Assembly (NCBI GenBank): GCA_000497125.2 | Contig: CM035318.1 | Coordinates: 1,050,001 to 1,114,000 of the forward strand | Origin: Spironucleus salmonicida | Lineage: Eukaryota; Fornicata; Diplomonadida; Hexamitidae | Direction of reading: 5' to 3' | Length of the DNA: 64,000 nt | In this document: in pieces, positions 53,227-63,964 of the stretch | Numbering within the stretch: position 1 is the stretch's first letter | Layout of the letters: every line of letters starts with the position of its first letter | The notes under the pieces: model-generated | What the model was told of the DNA's origin: nothing | The model's database searches: none | What the model saw: the letters and a program-made list of their open reading frames with translations, nothing else | Position numbers and translations under genes: made by a program

Positions 53227-53688
53227 ATTTGCTAATTCAAATTCAGCTTCACAACGGCAACAGACTCAAATAATTAATATAGCACTGTTTCAAGTAAGCT
53301 CGATATAGTAGGAATAGTTTAGCGCCATCAGCCAGGCTATGTTCCATGGTATGAGGATTTTGCAGCTGACCCTATCACCGAAACAAATCAAAACTGCACG
53401 GTGAGTGACTACACTATCAGGGCGCATATCTAATTTCCGGGATAGCTGTGGGTGAACCTGCAAGTGATAAATGTGGACTCATTGGACTTATCATCATTAG
53501 GTGCAGAAATTAACCGATATGATGTGACGAACCAGCAGCTGCGACGGTCCTAAATATGTGGGACTGCTGACGGTACTTCAGAACCGCGAATTCGCTTGTC
53601 AATGGCAGGAAACTGCTGTAGTCGTCATCGTGTCCTGCATTTTGCAAGCACTGAATATGCTAGACCTGTGTTACGTGGAATATCTTGA
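53227..53688 (+). pseudogene. Possible gene remnant, copy 3
   Basis: Direct counterpart of 35285-35746. Confidence 0.25.
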
Positions 53689-53766
53689 CTGACTGTGGTA
53701 CGGGCTTACAACTGGTCAGATTTTTTAATTTCACCGCATCAGGCGTGTAAATTGCTACTCAGCTCC

Positions 53767-54396
53767 TCACTCAATCGCTAACTCTCTTCTGAACTACGCC
53801 ACTGCCGCTAATTCCTAGTCATTCAAGTACACTACACAGGGCCAGTTTCTGCCGTAGCCGTTGCAGTCCAGGCCGTATCCCAGCAACCAAATGTCGGGGA
53901 GGCTGGCATTCCCCAGAAATTTGACAGTGCCGACGGCTCCCATGTCCTTCGCAAATGCGACGCATATTTCTCCGCCTTTCAGCAGCTTCTAGACCGCCAG
54001 AACGGAGTTTCCGGTGTCCCAGAGTTCATCAACGATTAGCACATTTTCGGCACTTCGTATTTCATCTGTAACACCCGTGATCTTCGCATCTTGCTACTCG
54101 GTCCCCTGATAGGAAGACACTTTTATGAAGGAAACGCGAACTGGAATGGAAAGACGTCTTGTGATATCAGATACAATGTGGTAGGCACCGGTTAGGAGTC
54201 CTACGATGTACAAAGGGTTGGATTCCGTTACTATGTCTTTGTAGTGATTTTCAATATTTCTTGCTAGCTTTTCGACGATAAACTGGACCTCTTCTATAGT
54301 AAGAAGCAGATGAGCATTTGACTTAAGGTTATATTGTGCTCTTATCCCAGCCGTTATCTCAGAGATTGGCCGGTTTGTTACCTTGCAGGTCGACAT
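53767..54396 (-). CDS. HPRT: Hypoxanthine-guanine phosphoribosyltransferase, copy 3
   Basis: ATG 54394-54396 to TGA 53767-53769. The coding sequence and recoded TAG positions match the other two copies. Confidence 0.87.
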
Positions 54397-54714
54397 TATT
54401 AAATGAATGTTAAAAAATGATAATAATATAATCGTTTTTATTTGTAAATAGATAAAAAGAAATAACAAACCACAAAATTTGAACCACAAAACATAAATAA
54501 AAATGATATAAATATATATGTTTAGTATGTAACTTTTAAGTTAATTCTGAGTACTAGATGAAAATTACTAGTATTCAACCTGAGTTTTCAATAATGATAA
54601 TGATATTTGGGGCATAATAAGTATATATATCTTGGGAACCAATTTTCAGAACCACAAATTTCATCATGTAGATCTACTAAAATACGTATATATAAACCGA
54701 GTCCCACCCCCAAA

Positions 54715-55887
54715 ATGCTAGGCGTTGTGTCCCGCGGCATCCGCGCCCCGATCATCAAGCAGGGCGACGACCTCCGGGCCATCGTGGTCGATACCGTGCT
54801 CAAGGCGGCCCAGGAGAGCTCCGTGACCCTCCAGGACCGCGACGTGGTCTGCATCACCGAGTCCGTCGTCGCCCGCGCCCAGGGCAACTACGCCTCCACG
54901 GCTGCCATCGCGGCCGACGTCCGCGCCAAGACCGGCGGCGGCACGGTGGGGCTGGTGTTCCCCATCATGTCCCGGAACCGCTTCTCGATGCTGCTCAAGG
55001 GCATCGCGCAGGGCGTGGACAAAGTGGTCATCCAGCTGTCCTACCCTGCGGACGAGTAGGGTGATGCCCTGTTTCCGATAGAAGAGTTGCTCGCGAAAAA
55101 TATCAACCCCCACTGCGACAACTTTACCGAGGTGGAGTTCAGGAAGCACTTTCCATCCACAGTTTTAAAGTATACCGGCGTGGACTACATTAACCTCTAC
55201 AAAGACATCGCCGGCCCCAACTGCGAGATAGTGCTGAGCAACGACCCCGCGCACATCCTCGCCTACACCGACGTCGTCATCGCCGCGGACATCCACTCCC
55301 GCGGGCGCACCAAGCAGCGCCTGCTCAGCCAGGGCGCGCGGACCGTGCTCTGCCTGGACGACCTGCTCACAGCCAGCGTGGACGGCTCCGGCTTCCAGCC
55401 CCAGTTCGGGCTCCTCGGCAGCAACCTCGCCCGGGACGACCAGGTGAAGCTCTTCCCCCGCGACTCGCAGGCCCTGGTCGAGCAGATCCAGGCTGACCTC
55501 CTGGCCCGCACCGGCAGGACGCTCGAGGTCATGGTCTTCGGCGACGGCGCCTTCAAGGACCCCGTCGGCGGCATCTGGGAGCTGGCGGACCCCGTGGTGA
55601 GCCCCGGCTTCACGGCGGGTCTCGGCGGGCTCCCCAACGAGATCAAGCTCAAGTACGCCGCGGACAACGAGCTGGACGGGCTGCGCGGCCCGGAGGCGGA
55701 GCAGGCCATGCGCGCCCTCATCAGGCGCAAGAGCGCGGACCTGGTGGGCAGCATCGCCGCGCAGGGCACCACGCCCCGGGCGCTGACGGACCTGCTCGGG
55801 AGCCTGGCGGACCTCACCACGGGCAGCGGCGACAAGGGCACCCCGTTCGTGCTGATCCAGAACTACTTCAAGAGCTACGCCGAGTGA
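54715..55887 (+). CDS. F420-0:glutamate ligase-like protein, copy 3
   Basis: ATG 54715 to TGA 55885-55887. The 390-aa protein appears unchanged from copies 1 and 2. In this copy it is tail-to-tail with the complete UBL-transmembrane gene, probably the original arrangement. Confidence 0.8.
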
Positions 55888-55945
55888 CGTTTTCCTGCTT
55901 ATCGCGAGGTGCCGCGGGAGACGACCCGAGTGACACGAAAGAAGC

Positions 55946-56947
55946 TCACGGAATACCGGCCAGCCCCACGAACAGGGCGAACACCAGGTTGCTGATGACG
56001 CCGAAGAACACGCCGACGCGCAGCTCCCCGGGCATGCTGTCGTGCAGCACGAAGGGGAACGCCAGGACGTTGAACACGAGCCCCACGAGGATCCCGCACA
56101 CGATCGTCAGCATCTTCTGGAAGCTGCTCATGACGCGGTTCACCGGCTGCACGGCGTTCCCCGGCCCCTCCAGGTTCCTCTCCCGCGCGAGCTGCCACAG
56201 GTTCTGACCGTTCTGGCCGTCGCTCTGCCACTCCACCTCCAGCTTGAGCGCCCGCAGCGGCGTCAGGGGCAGCGGCGTGTTCGCGTCGACGAAGGCAAAA
56301 TCGGCAACGCGAAACTCGTCCTGGAGGCGCTCCGGAAGCCCGGCCTCCAGCATCATCAGTGCGAAGGAGACGGGCGCTAGGAACTCCGGCTCGTAAACAG
56401 CGTCCGTGGGGGCGCCCTGCGGGACGTACAGGGGCCGCACCACGAACAGGTCGCCCTCGCGCTCGCAGACCTCCTCCAGCACCGAAATGAAGATGGCGCG
56501 GATCTGCTGCACCTTGGGGGCCGTGTAGCCGCGCGGGGGCTGCAGAATCGCCCCGTTCAGGTACAGGATCTGGAGCTGCTCCTGGGAGAGGTAGCCGGTG
56601 CGCGCCAGGAAGCCCAGGCGTGAGCGTATGACGTCGGCGCGCTCCACGCCGCTCTCGAGGAGCTTCTCGTAGCCCCCGCGGAAGGGGCCGAACGCAGCCT
56701 GGCTCGGGGCGCTCAAGGGCGCCGCTGTGGGCAGGAGCACCTGAATGACGTCGTTTGGCTCGATTTTGAGCGATTGGAAGGTCTGGAAATGGTCCAGGCG
56801 CCTCCCCTGGAACAGGAAAACGGCGGTTTGGTTTTCCTGAATGTGCTCCACCAGGAGTGGCAGGAGCACTGAAACTTTGTCGTCCAGGCTCACTTCCGTC
56901 TCGAACTGGATTGGTTTTGTTGCGAATTTGAGCTTTATGGGAATCAT
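55946..56947 (-). CDS. Ubiquitin-like/transmembrane protein, DSC3/TMUB-like (333 aa, intact copy)
   Basis: ATG 56945-56947 to TGA 55946-55948. Residues 1-75 form a ubiquitin-like domain (KLKFATKPIQFETEVSLDD, FLFQGRRLDHFQTFQSL, DVIQVLLP) with the L-x-F-x-G-R-x-L core. A helical linker follows, then two membrane segments at about 275-297 (LTIVCGILVGLVFNVLAF) and 305-328 (GVFFGVISNLVFALFVGL). This order is found in DSC E3 ligase subunit 3 and in TMUB/HERP proteins, which act with membrane-embedded ubiquitin ligases in ER or Golgi quality control. The exact orthologue is uncertain. The 3' part survives as fragments in copies 1 and 2. Divergent from the gene at 57058, 110 bp away. Confidence 0.68.
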   Translation of the reverse strand: MIPIKLKFATKPIQFETEVSLDDKVSVLLPLLVEHIQENQTAVFLFQGRRLDHFQTFQSLKIEPNDVIQVLLPTAAPLSAPSQAAFGPFRGGYEKLLESGVERADVIRSRLGFLARTGYLSQEQLQILYLNGAILQPPRGYTAPKVQQIRAIFISVLEEVCEREGDLFVVRPLYVPQGAPTDAVYEPEFLAPVSFALMMLEAGLPERLQDEFRVADFAFVDANTPLPLTPLRALKLEVEWQSDGQNGQNLWQLARERNLEGPGNAVQPVNRVMSSFQKMLTIVCGILVGLVFNVLAFPFVLHDSMPGELRVGVFFGVISNLVFALFVGLAGIP

Positions 56948-57022
56948 TTTTAAGTATAGAGGTTTTTATATATATTAATATAATATGTTAATAATCAGTT
57001 TATTGTAAAAAATTATATACAC

Positions 57023-57032
57023 ATTATTATAC
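57023..57032 (+). promoter_or_regulatory. Putative core promoter element ATTATTATAC
   Basis: Located 26-35 bp upstream of the ATG at 57058 in the 110-bp divergent spacer. Confidence 0.4.
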
Positions 57033-57057
57033 AAATTAATAGTAATTCCAATTCTTC

Positions 57058-59763
57058 ATGGACGTCTCGGGCCAAAAGGATAAAATTCTAGACCTCATTA
57101 TCAGTGCCCAAACGCAGAGGCTGGTGCAGATCGAAGAATTCCTGCGTAATAGACCGTTCTATCTCCTGAACGAACCTCAGCTCGGCTGCGACGGACTCAC
57201 AGATCACCTGAACCCCAAATTTCTCACGCCGCTCTTCGCCAACCTCCTAGCAAATAAAACAGCGTTTGCTCACCACGAGGGTGTTGCGGCTATTTTTCAG
57301 TCGATCCAGGATTCCGTCGACGCCGCGGCTGCAAGCTGCGCCCGGAACGCGAAGGCATAGAACAACGAAATAGATGCACTGAAGGCCCAAATTGGTTCAC
57401 AGAATGACCATATCGCGCGAATTTCGAAGCAGCTTGGCGCCTTCCAGGCACATGCCAGGAAGCTCTAGCAGTAGAAAAGCGAGCAGGGCCACCAGCAGCG
57501 CATCATCGGAAAAATCTACCAGACAGGTGGCGGCTAAGATTCTGGCGAGCAAGGGTGGGAGAACAGGCAGATCCCTGGCGTACGCAAGACAACTGAACTG
57601 AAAAACGTACGAAATATAATGTAAAATGGCACCGAAGAGAGGTATTTGTAGACAGATAACTGGGAGGTCAGCAATAAGGGCGTGTAGTCCGATAATAGAT
57701 ACGAAAACTCTCTAAATACGTCAAGTTTGCAGGCACAGTATTCGCAATTTAGCGTTTTTTAAGCTTAAAGCGCTCAAAATCAACTGCTTAATCAGTAGTA
57801 ATTTGCAGATAATTTTGGAGTTTCTGGACAGGAAACTAACGCAAATGCGGATCAGTTGCCGACGGATCTTATCATGCATCTCGGCTAACTTAGTTCAGAA
57901 CACCAAGAAGCTATCATGAATATTGTTAAAAAACTTAATAGTGATTAAAATAACGACAGTTAACTGCTATAAATGCTCAATTTTTTGACTAAATCTGAAG
58001 GTTTGCAGTTAACAAATAATATTGTAAACGAATAGTTTGCTGATTTCAAACGTTAAAAAGTACCAATATATGGTAGCGAGTAGATACAGAATACGAATTA
58101 GTATTATTAGATATTAAATAATTAAAATAACTGCTAAACTTTTTCTAACAACAAGCCGTTAAATGAATAAAATGGAATGCAAAATACGTAAAATATTGAT
58201 CATAATTGGCAAGCTTTCGATCCACCTGGCACTGTTAAGACCATCAGTTAAAATGGTGAACGAAATCATGTCAATTAAATCATTGATTTAGCTGCAAACA
58301 ATAATTTTTAAAACAATAGCATTTTTTAATGCTCTTTTGGGCAGCAGTTTCCAGATATTTAATTATCTCTGTCTAAAAACTCAACAACCTACCCAGGTAG
58401 CCCTCTAAAATCAGGAAAGTAATCTTCACAACGAAATAAATTAACTTAGCAGTAGAAAACAATCAATTTAGTAGAAGAAGCACTTAAATAGGAGCCATAT
58501 GATTGTTTGAAGTCTGATAATCATAATAATATTACACCTGAACTTCTTAATAAGTTAAAGGCTTAAAATACTATTAAAACTAAGTCTAGCAGCAACATAA
58601 CTTTACAACGCGAATCTCTGATGAACATACCTTTTTTAGAGCAAATCATCATATAAGAGGAAAGTTTAGACAATGTTAGAGAAAAGTAAAATTTAAATTT
58701 AACTACCGTTCCAAATTTAACATCTAGAGTAAAAATTGATGATGAAAAATCTGAAATATCAAAATCTGTAATTGTACCTGTATCTAAAATTAAAAAAGTA
58801 GAATCGAAAATTAACGTTTTGTTCGATAATGATCCTACAATTAATACTGCTAGATTGCTCTAATCTGTTAGTAAGTCTCCATTTAAACCTAAATAAGCGC
58901 AGACAGTTGCCGTGCTAAAGGAAGCATAGAAGGTATAATAAAAACTATCATTAAAGGAAGCGTAACCAAAAGAAATTATTACTATTTATAATGATAAAAG
59001 TAATAAAAATTAGGCTTTGAAAGAGACTAAAAATATACTAAACTAGTACGCAGATCATAATAAAGATAAATTGAGATAAATTATTTCTCTTATTAAAGAA
59101 TAAGGGAATACTGATGAATCTTATCTTTCAGCACAAATTAATTTAGATAGTTAATGTAATAATTAGGATATTATATTAGAAATTGAAAATTAACATGTTT
59201 AACATTAAGGTACTAATTTATAAGATTATTCTAGTAGTATAAAATAATCAAATGATTTGATTAATTAATAAAATAATTAATATATAGCAGTAGATGATAA
59301 CCATACGGAAATGTTAACCCAATAAGATCACCTAAATAGTGATTTTACAGTGGAATAATTATTAATAAATCAGGATTTAGTAATTAATATTAAAAATAAT
59401 TAGTATGAGTCTTCATCAAATACATAGAATAACCTCTAGTAAAATGATGAAAATATTATAATTTATTCAGATAAACCCGGATTTAATACCTCATAATCTT
59501 GTTAAGGTAAGTAAAAACCTAAAATAAGATTACATTCTACACAACCTTATTACAATATTGATGATAATTAAGTTGATTTATAATCAATATACAAAACCGT
59601 TAATATTAAACCAGATGATCTTAAACCGCTCACAATTGATAGTGCAATTAATCAAAATTTACCATCTCATCAATTATAAAATTATGAACCCAAAAAAAGT
59701 ACCCATCAAAAGAAAATAAAACAAAAAAGCAAATACTAAGATTATTCTAATTTAATAAAATGA
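57058..59763 (+). CDS. Asn/Gln-rich protein (901 aa) with steep internal GC gradient
   Basis: TGA-free for 902 codons from ATG 57058 to TGA 59761-59763. The first ~100 codons are GC-balanced with CAG for Gln. From ~57360 TAG/TAA appear, and the last two thirds are AT-rich with nearly all Gln as TAA/TAG. Residues 1-100 look like a folded helical domain (LVQIEEFLRNRPFYLL, LTPLFANLLANK). Residues ~100-160 are a Gln-rich coiled coil. The remainder is low-complexity Asn/Gln/Ser/Lys with short charged helices, ending basic. There is no signal peptide or membrane span. Such Q/N-rich tails often mediate assembly or condensate formation; the function is unknown. The frame was followed codon by codon. 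Confidence 0.72.
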
Positions 59764-60928
59764 TAATATATTAGCACTACCGACCTTTAATTATTAAGTG
59801 GGATATTTATCTTATATTTGAATAGAAGCTTATTCAATTATTTTACTCTTGTATAATTTGGCCTTATATTCACATATTCTTAAGGCGATATTAACATATC
59901 ACAATATTTCAATCTTTACAACCTTGAAAATAAAGATATATTTAAAATCTCAATCAATATCAGTTTAACATAAGTATTATTAAACAAATTGTTAATTTTA
60001 CTTTAGATTATAAAAGCTTAATACCTATCTCATATCAGGAGTAAATTTACACACTTAAAGATAAATAATTTAGTATTATCAAGATTTAATATTGTTACAC
60101 GGCAATTTAGTATATATTTCATTTAATAAATAATACATATTAATTGATAGACTATTATTCAAAGTTATATTATCTCGTAGAAGTATGATTTGATTCGTCA
60201 GTAAAGTTCTTAAACTTTTCATTCCTCATTAGTCAATTAATTTACATTCAACATCAATTTCATTTATACTTGATACAAGTAATATTAGTATTCTGTAAAT
60301 ATATTTTATGATGTTAATTCAGATTTTAATATTGATTTTAGTTAATTTGTGATTTATATTTAATCATATTTTTATACTTTCAAGACAAATATAAAATTAA
60401 TTGAGCTCTTAATTTACTATAAGAGATTAAAACATATATACCTAATACTTCATAATTATTTTTATTGTAAATATATAACGGTTTTCAACATAAATTTTAA
60501 CAATTAATATATACTATAATTTAGTAATTATTATTTATTCCTGTTTTATTTTAAAAGTTATCATTAAATTTAGTTATGTGTTTAACATAACAAATTATGT
60601 AGATTATATAAAAATAATCAGTTTGAAGGGCAAATATTATGTATATGAAAAATGTTTGCCCTATGCTGTACATAATAGTGGACTAATATATTAAAACTTA
60701 ATACATTTATTGCAAAAAAATCTATTCTAAATTTAAGAAAAACAATCATTTTATATCTGTGTAATAGTATAATATAATAGAGATAATTCCTGATTAGTAA
60801 TATTATTTTTGAACTATTAATAAATATTAATATAATCACTAAATATAAATAGACCGTACTATGCTCTATTCTAACACACAAATTATTTAAGCAATTATAA
60901 TTGCATTGTAGAATAACTTTTCTTCAAA
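59764..60928. other. AT-rich intergenic stretch, nothing recognised
   Basis: About 1.16 kb. The 87-codon minus-strand frame at 60618-60881 is Ile/Tyr/Leu-rich, typical of chance ORFs in AT-rich DNA. Confidence 0.4.
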
Positions 60929-62029
60929 ATGTTGTTGATGGTCTTGCAATCCTTTAAGGATAACCTGCCTACTGAGTATGACCATACAGAAGCTCCCGTA
61001 CTCCTTGACTTCTAGCCTATCTTTAACATTAAATATGACGATATATCTAACTATACTGTTTATCAGCTAGTATTTAATATTCCTATTGTTGGCGGTCTCC
61101 CAGAAGAATTTTTTGCCCATCCAAGCCGTGGAGTCCCTATTAAAATCGATAATGTTGGGAATTTAATTAGATTATCCTTTAATAATGGCACTGACGTTCA
61201 CCAAATTCAGTATTTCGGTTCCTCAATCAAATCTAAGCTGAATAGTCTCCCAGCCCCAGCTTTTAATGTGCTTATCTATTATCGCCTTGATAATGCTAAT
61301 TAAGTAGCATGGGAAAAGGAGAGTGTAAGATTAACGATCGAATATCGCGCTAAAAATCGGTTACAACCATGGTTGGCCTCTAAAAAACTTAATTAGATGT
61401 CTCGGTTGAAAGCTATAGATATGGCAGCGAATGATTATGAAAGTAAAGTATCTCCGATTTACGGCGATCTATCTGCACTGACTGGGGCTTTTGCAACACC
61501 TTTTTCTAGGATTGACATGCTCTGGGTAATAAATGATGTGCATTTTACGCCACAAGAGGCGTTTGATCATTGGATAGACTACTATGTATTCAACTCCCTC
61601 ATGCTATCCACTGCATGGTATACTTCTGTTGGTGCCGGTTACGTCGTGCAAACTCCGCTGGGTGCGCATTGGGTCTAAATTATCTAGGGCTATAATTGCG
61701 GGTTGGAAGACTCTTTCTACTATGGCGAAGATTTAGTTTTGCAACCACCCTACATAATCACCGATGACAGCAATGAAGGTGGTAGTGGAAATGGTAACGG
61801 GGACGTAAACGAAGGCGGCAGCGGTGATTTAACACAAGATCCTACCTTAAAATCTGGTCTTAGCGTGGCAGCTATCGTAGGTATAGTTGCTGCAATTGTC
61901 GTGCTTTGCCTTAGTGTTGGTGGGGCTATTGCATTCGTTGTAATCAGGCACAAAATTGTTAACGCATCCACTAAATCTCCTGGGATTTAAGATATTGAAA
62001 CTTCAAATGTTTTTAAAGATGCTGAGTGA
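60929..62029 (+). CDS. Single-pass membrane protein with Gly/Asn linker (366 aa), unknown
   Basis: ATG 60929 (preceded by TTCAAA) to TGA 62027-62029, with a few TAA/TAG as Gln. A globular N-terminal part of ~270 residues has aromatic-rich stretches (FDHWIDYYVFNSLM, WYTSVGAGYVV). A low-complexity Gly/Asn/Asp/Ser linker with two EGGSG-type repeats (~280-300) and a strong membrane segment (~313-338, from VAAIVGIVAAIVVLCLSVGG) follow, then a short tail. This resembles ectodomain, stalk, span and tail of a surface protein, but no cleavable signal peptide is visible at the chosen start, so the 5' end may be incomplete. No family recognised. Confidence 0.62.
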
Positions 62030-62285
62030 TATAGTTTTAAAAATTAATCTTTCTGTCTCTATAAAAATTATATCATCAAATCTTATTTTGTAATTATAGC
62101 GTTAAATGGCAACTAGGGATGTTTATTAGCTAAATTTTGATCCATGGCTAATTTAATAAAAGTACTTCAAGTATTTAATTTTAAACAGTTTCTATTTCAC
62201 TATATTCACGTTTATTTTAACCTAACTTTAGCTATAAATAATATTAGACTAATTTCCATCAAATAAAGAGAAAGTACAAAGATGT

Positions 62286-63845
62286 TCACTACCAAAACTG
62301 TGTCACAAACTCTTAGTAAATATCAAAGGGTGTTAGACTACCAAAAGAATCGTATGTATAGGTCATATCATGCTCTTTAAATTTTTAAATTAATTTATTT
62401 GAGTCATAATCTGAGCAAATTACATCTAATAATTCGTTATCATCTAAAGCACTGATTACTGGGAAGTCAAAATACTTAGAAAACCCTTCCATACCACCCC
62501 TTCCATTTATTTCTTTATAGCAACGTTTTAAATCTATAGCTTTTACATTTCTGAATACAAAAAACCACTCCTCCTTATACGGAATAGTCAAATAAAAATC
62601 ATTCTTAAAGATTTCACCTTTAACAATATCACTTGGGAAAAATGATGTGCCTAAAAAATGAACTGGTTTATTATTCAATTTATCACTTTTATAAAGAACT
62701 TTAGGAACCATTTCTGTAAACCAAAGATTCCAAATAGAAGATGAATCATTAATGTAGTTTGGATTTAGCATTTTATATTCCATTGGGGCATTACCTACAA
62801 CTTTCAATAAATCTAAACGTTTTACTTCGTCAAAAATAGTAGTATTTAAATCCTTTTCAAACTAATTTAAGAATTGGTCGGTTGTAATGTTTTAAATAGA
62901 AATAAATTCGGCTTAGTTTGTCAACTACTCGACAAACTTAATAGATTTAATTATTTTAGATCCAGTTGGAGTAGTATAATCTTCAAAATCAATATCTATT
63001 AAAGATATATTTCTAAAATAATTTACAGTTTCAGCATATACAAAGTTTTTATCAAAATTTTATGTAAAAATATTCTTCCAATTTGTATTTACTTCTTTAT
63101 TAAATTTACTTAATTTAGCATTAATTTTAGATGTACTTATCTCATAATCATAAACTGTCTAATGTTCATGTCCTCCTAATATTATAACTGGGCAATCTGT
63201 ATATTCTCTTATTGATTAATACATATAGTATGCTGTTTCAGGATGCTAATGGTAACCTGAATGAACTAATATAGTAATAAAATCTGGTTTTTCATTTTTC
63301 AACAACGATTAAAAGAATTGATCTTCATCAAATATTAATTTTAAATCTCTTATAATAATTGGATCTTTAGATTTAAATGGATACATAAAACCTGCAACTA
63401 AAGTAGTCAAGTTTCCATTTTTTACTCTTCTCCATCTCTATCCTGGTGAATGTTTTTCATTTTAAAACCATGAATTGGTAGTAGTTGAATTGAAAACAAT
63501 ATCAGATTCATAAAGAACATATTTAAGGGAATCTGCTAACATAAAATCATGATTGCCTAATGTTATAGTATCGTAATAATGACCACCTTTAAGCGCCTTT
63601 TCCCACATTTTATAAACAAATTAACCTGTTGGCACATCATTATCAGCATCTGATAAGCCATTACCCATAATAAAATCACCAGAATCAAATACAAATGTCT
63701 ATGGATTAATAGTTCGCTAATGCCTGATAAAAGCTAAAATACCAGAAAAACCAGCATTTATGGATGGTTAATGTGGATCACCCCATAACCATCCATGAGT
63801 ATCTGATGAGTGTATGATCCGAAGTGACATCAAAGCAAGCATCAT
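62286..63845 (-). CDS. 5'-nucleotidase/UshA-like metallophosphoesterase (519 aa)
   Basis: TGA-free from ATG 63843-63845 (MMLALMSLRIIHSSDTHG) to TGA 62286-62288, with many TAA/TAG as Gln. All calcineurin-like phosphoesterase motifs are in order: SSDTHG, DSGDFIMGNG, GNHDF, LVHSGYH and LGGHEH, giving the two-metal site. The C-terminal part includes FPSDIVKGEIFKNDFYLTIPY, resembling the substrate-binding domain of 5'-nucleotidases. It would hydrolyse nucleotides or related phosphate esters. No classical signal peptide is visible, so location is open. With HPRT it suggests purine salvage from nucleotides, though the genes are not neighbours. Divergent from the partial gene at 63965. Confidence 0.85.
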
Positions 63846-63964
63846 TGATTTATTGAAGCGAAATATTATTACATTATAATACTATAATAAGCTTAATTTT
63901 TTCATCTAGTTCCATTTACTTCGTACTTTATCTATTATATATAATTAATTTAATCCGCAGAAAA

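Larger units (their letters stand above)
47789..56269. repeat. Giant palindrome: 3587-bp arms around the 1307-bp inverted-repeat unit
   Basis: Left arm 47789-51375 and right arm 52683-56269 are reverse complements of equal length. They extend without a break from the 53-bp terminal repeats of the central unit (for example CTTAACCTATATAATATTTG on the left mirrored on the right). Symmetry ends at a shared junction, 47789/56269, inside the UBL-transmembrane gene. Confidence 0.92.
52683..56269 (+). repeat. Triplicated segment, copy 3 (forward, shorter)
   Basis: Matches 34741-38318 in direct orientation. Beyond 56269 it continues into the intact UBL-transmembrane gene, unlike the other two copies. 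Confidence 0.93.

Noticed and set aside
60618-60881. 87-codon minus-strand hydrophobic ORF
   Set aside because: Composition matches translated AT-rich spacer; no supporting start context.
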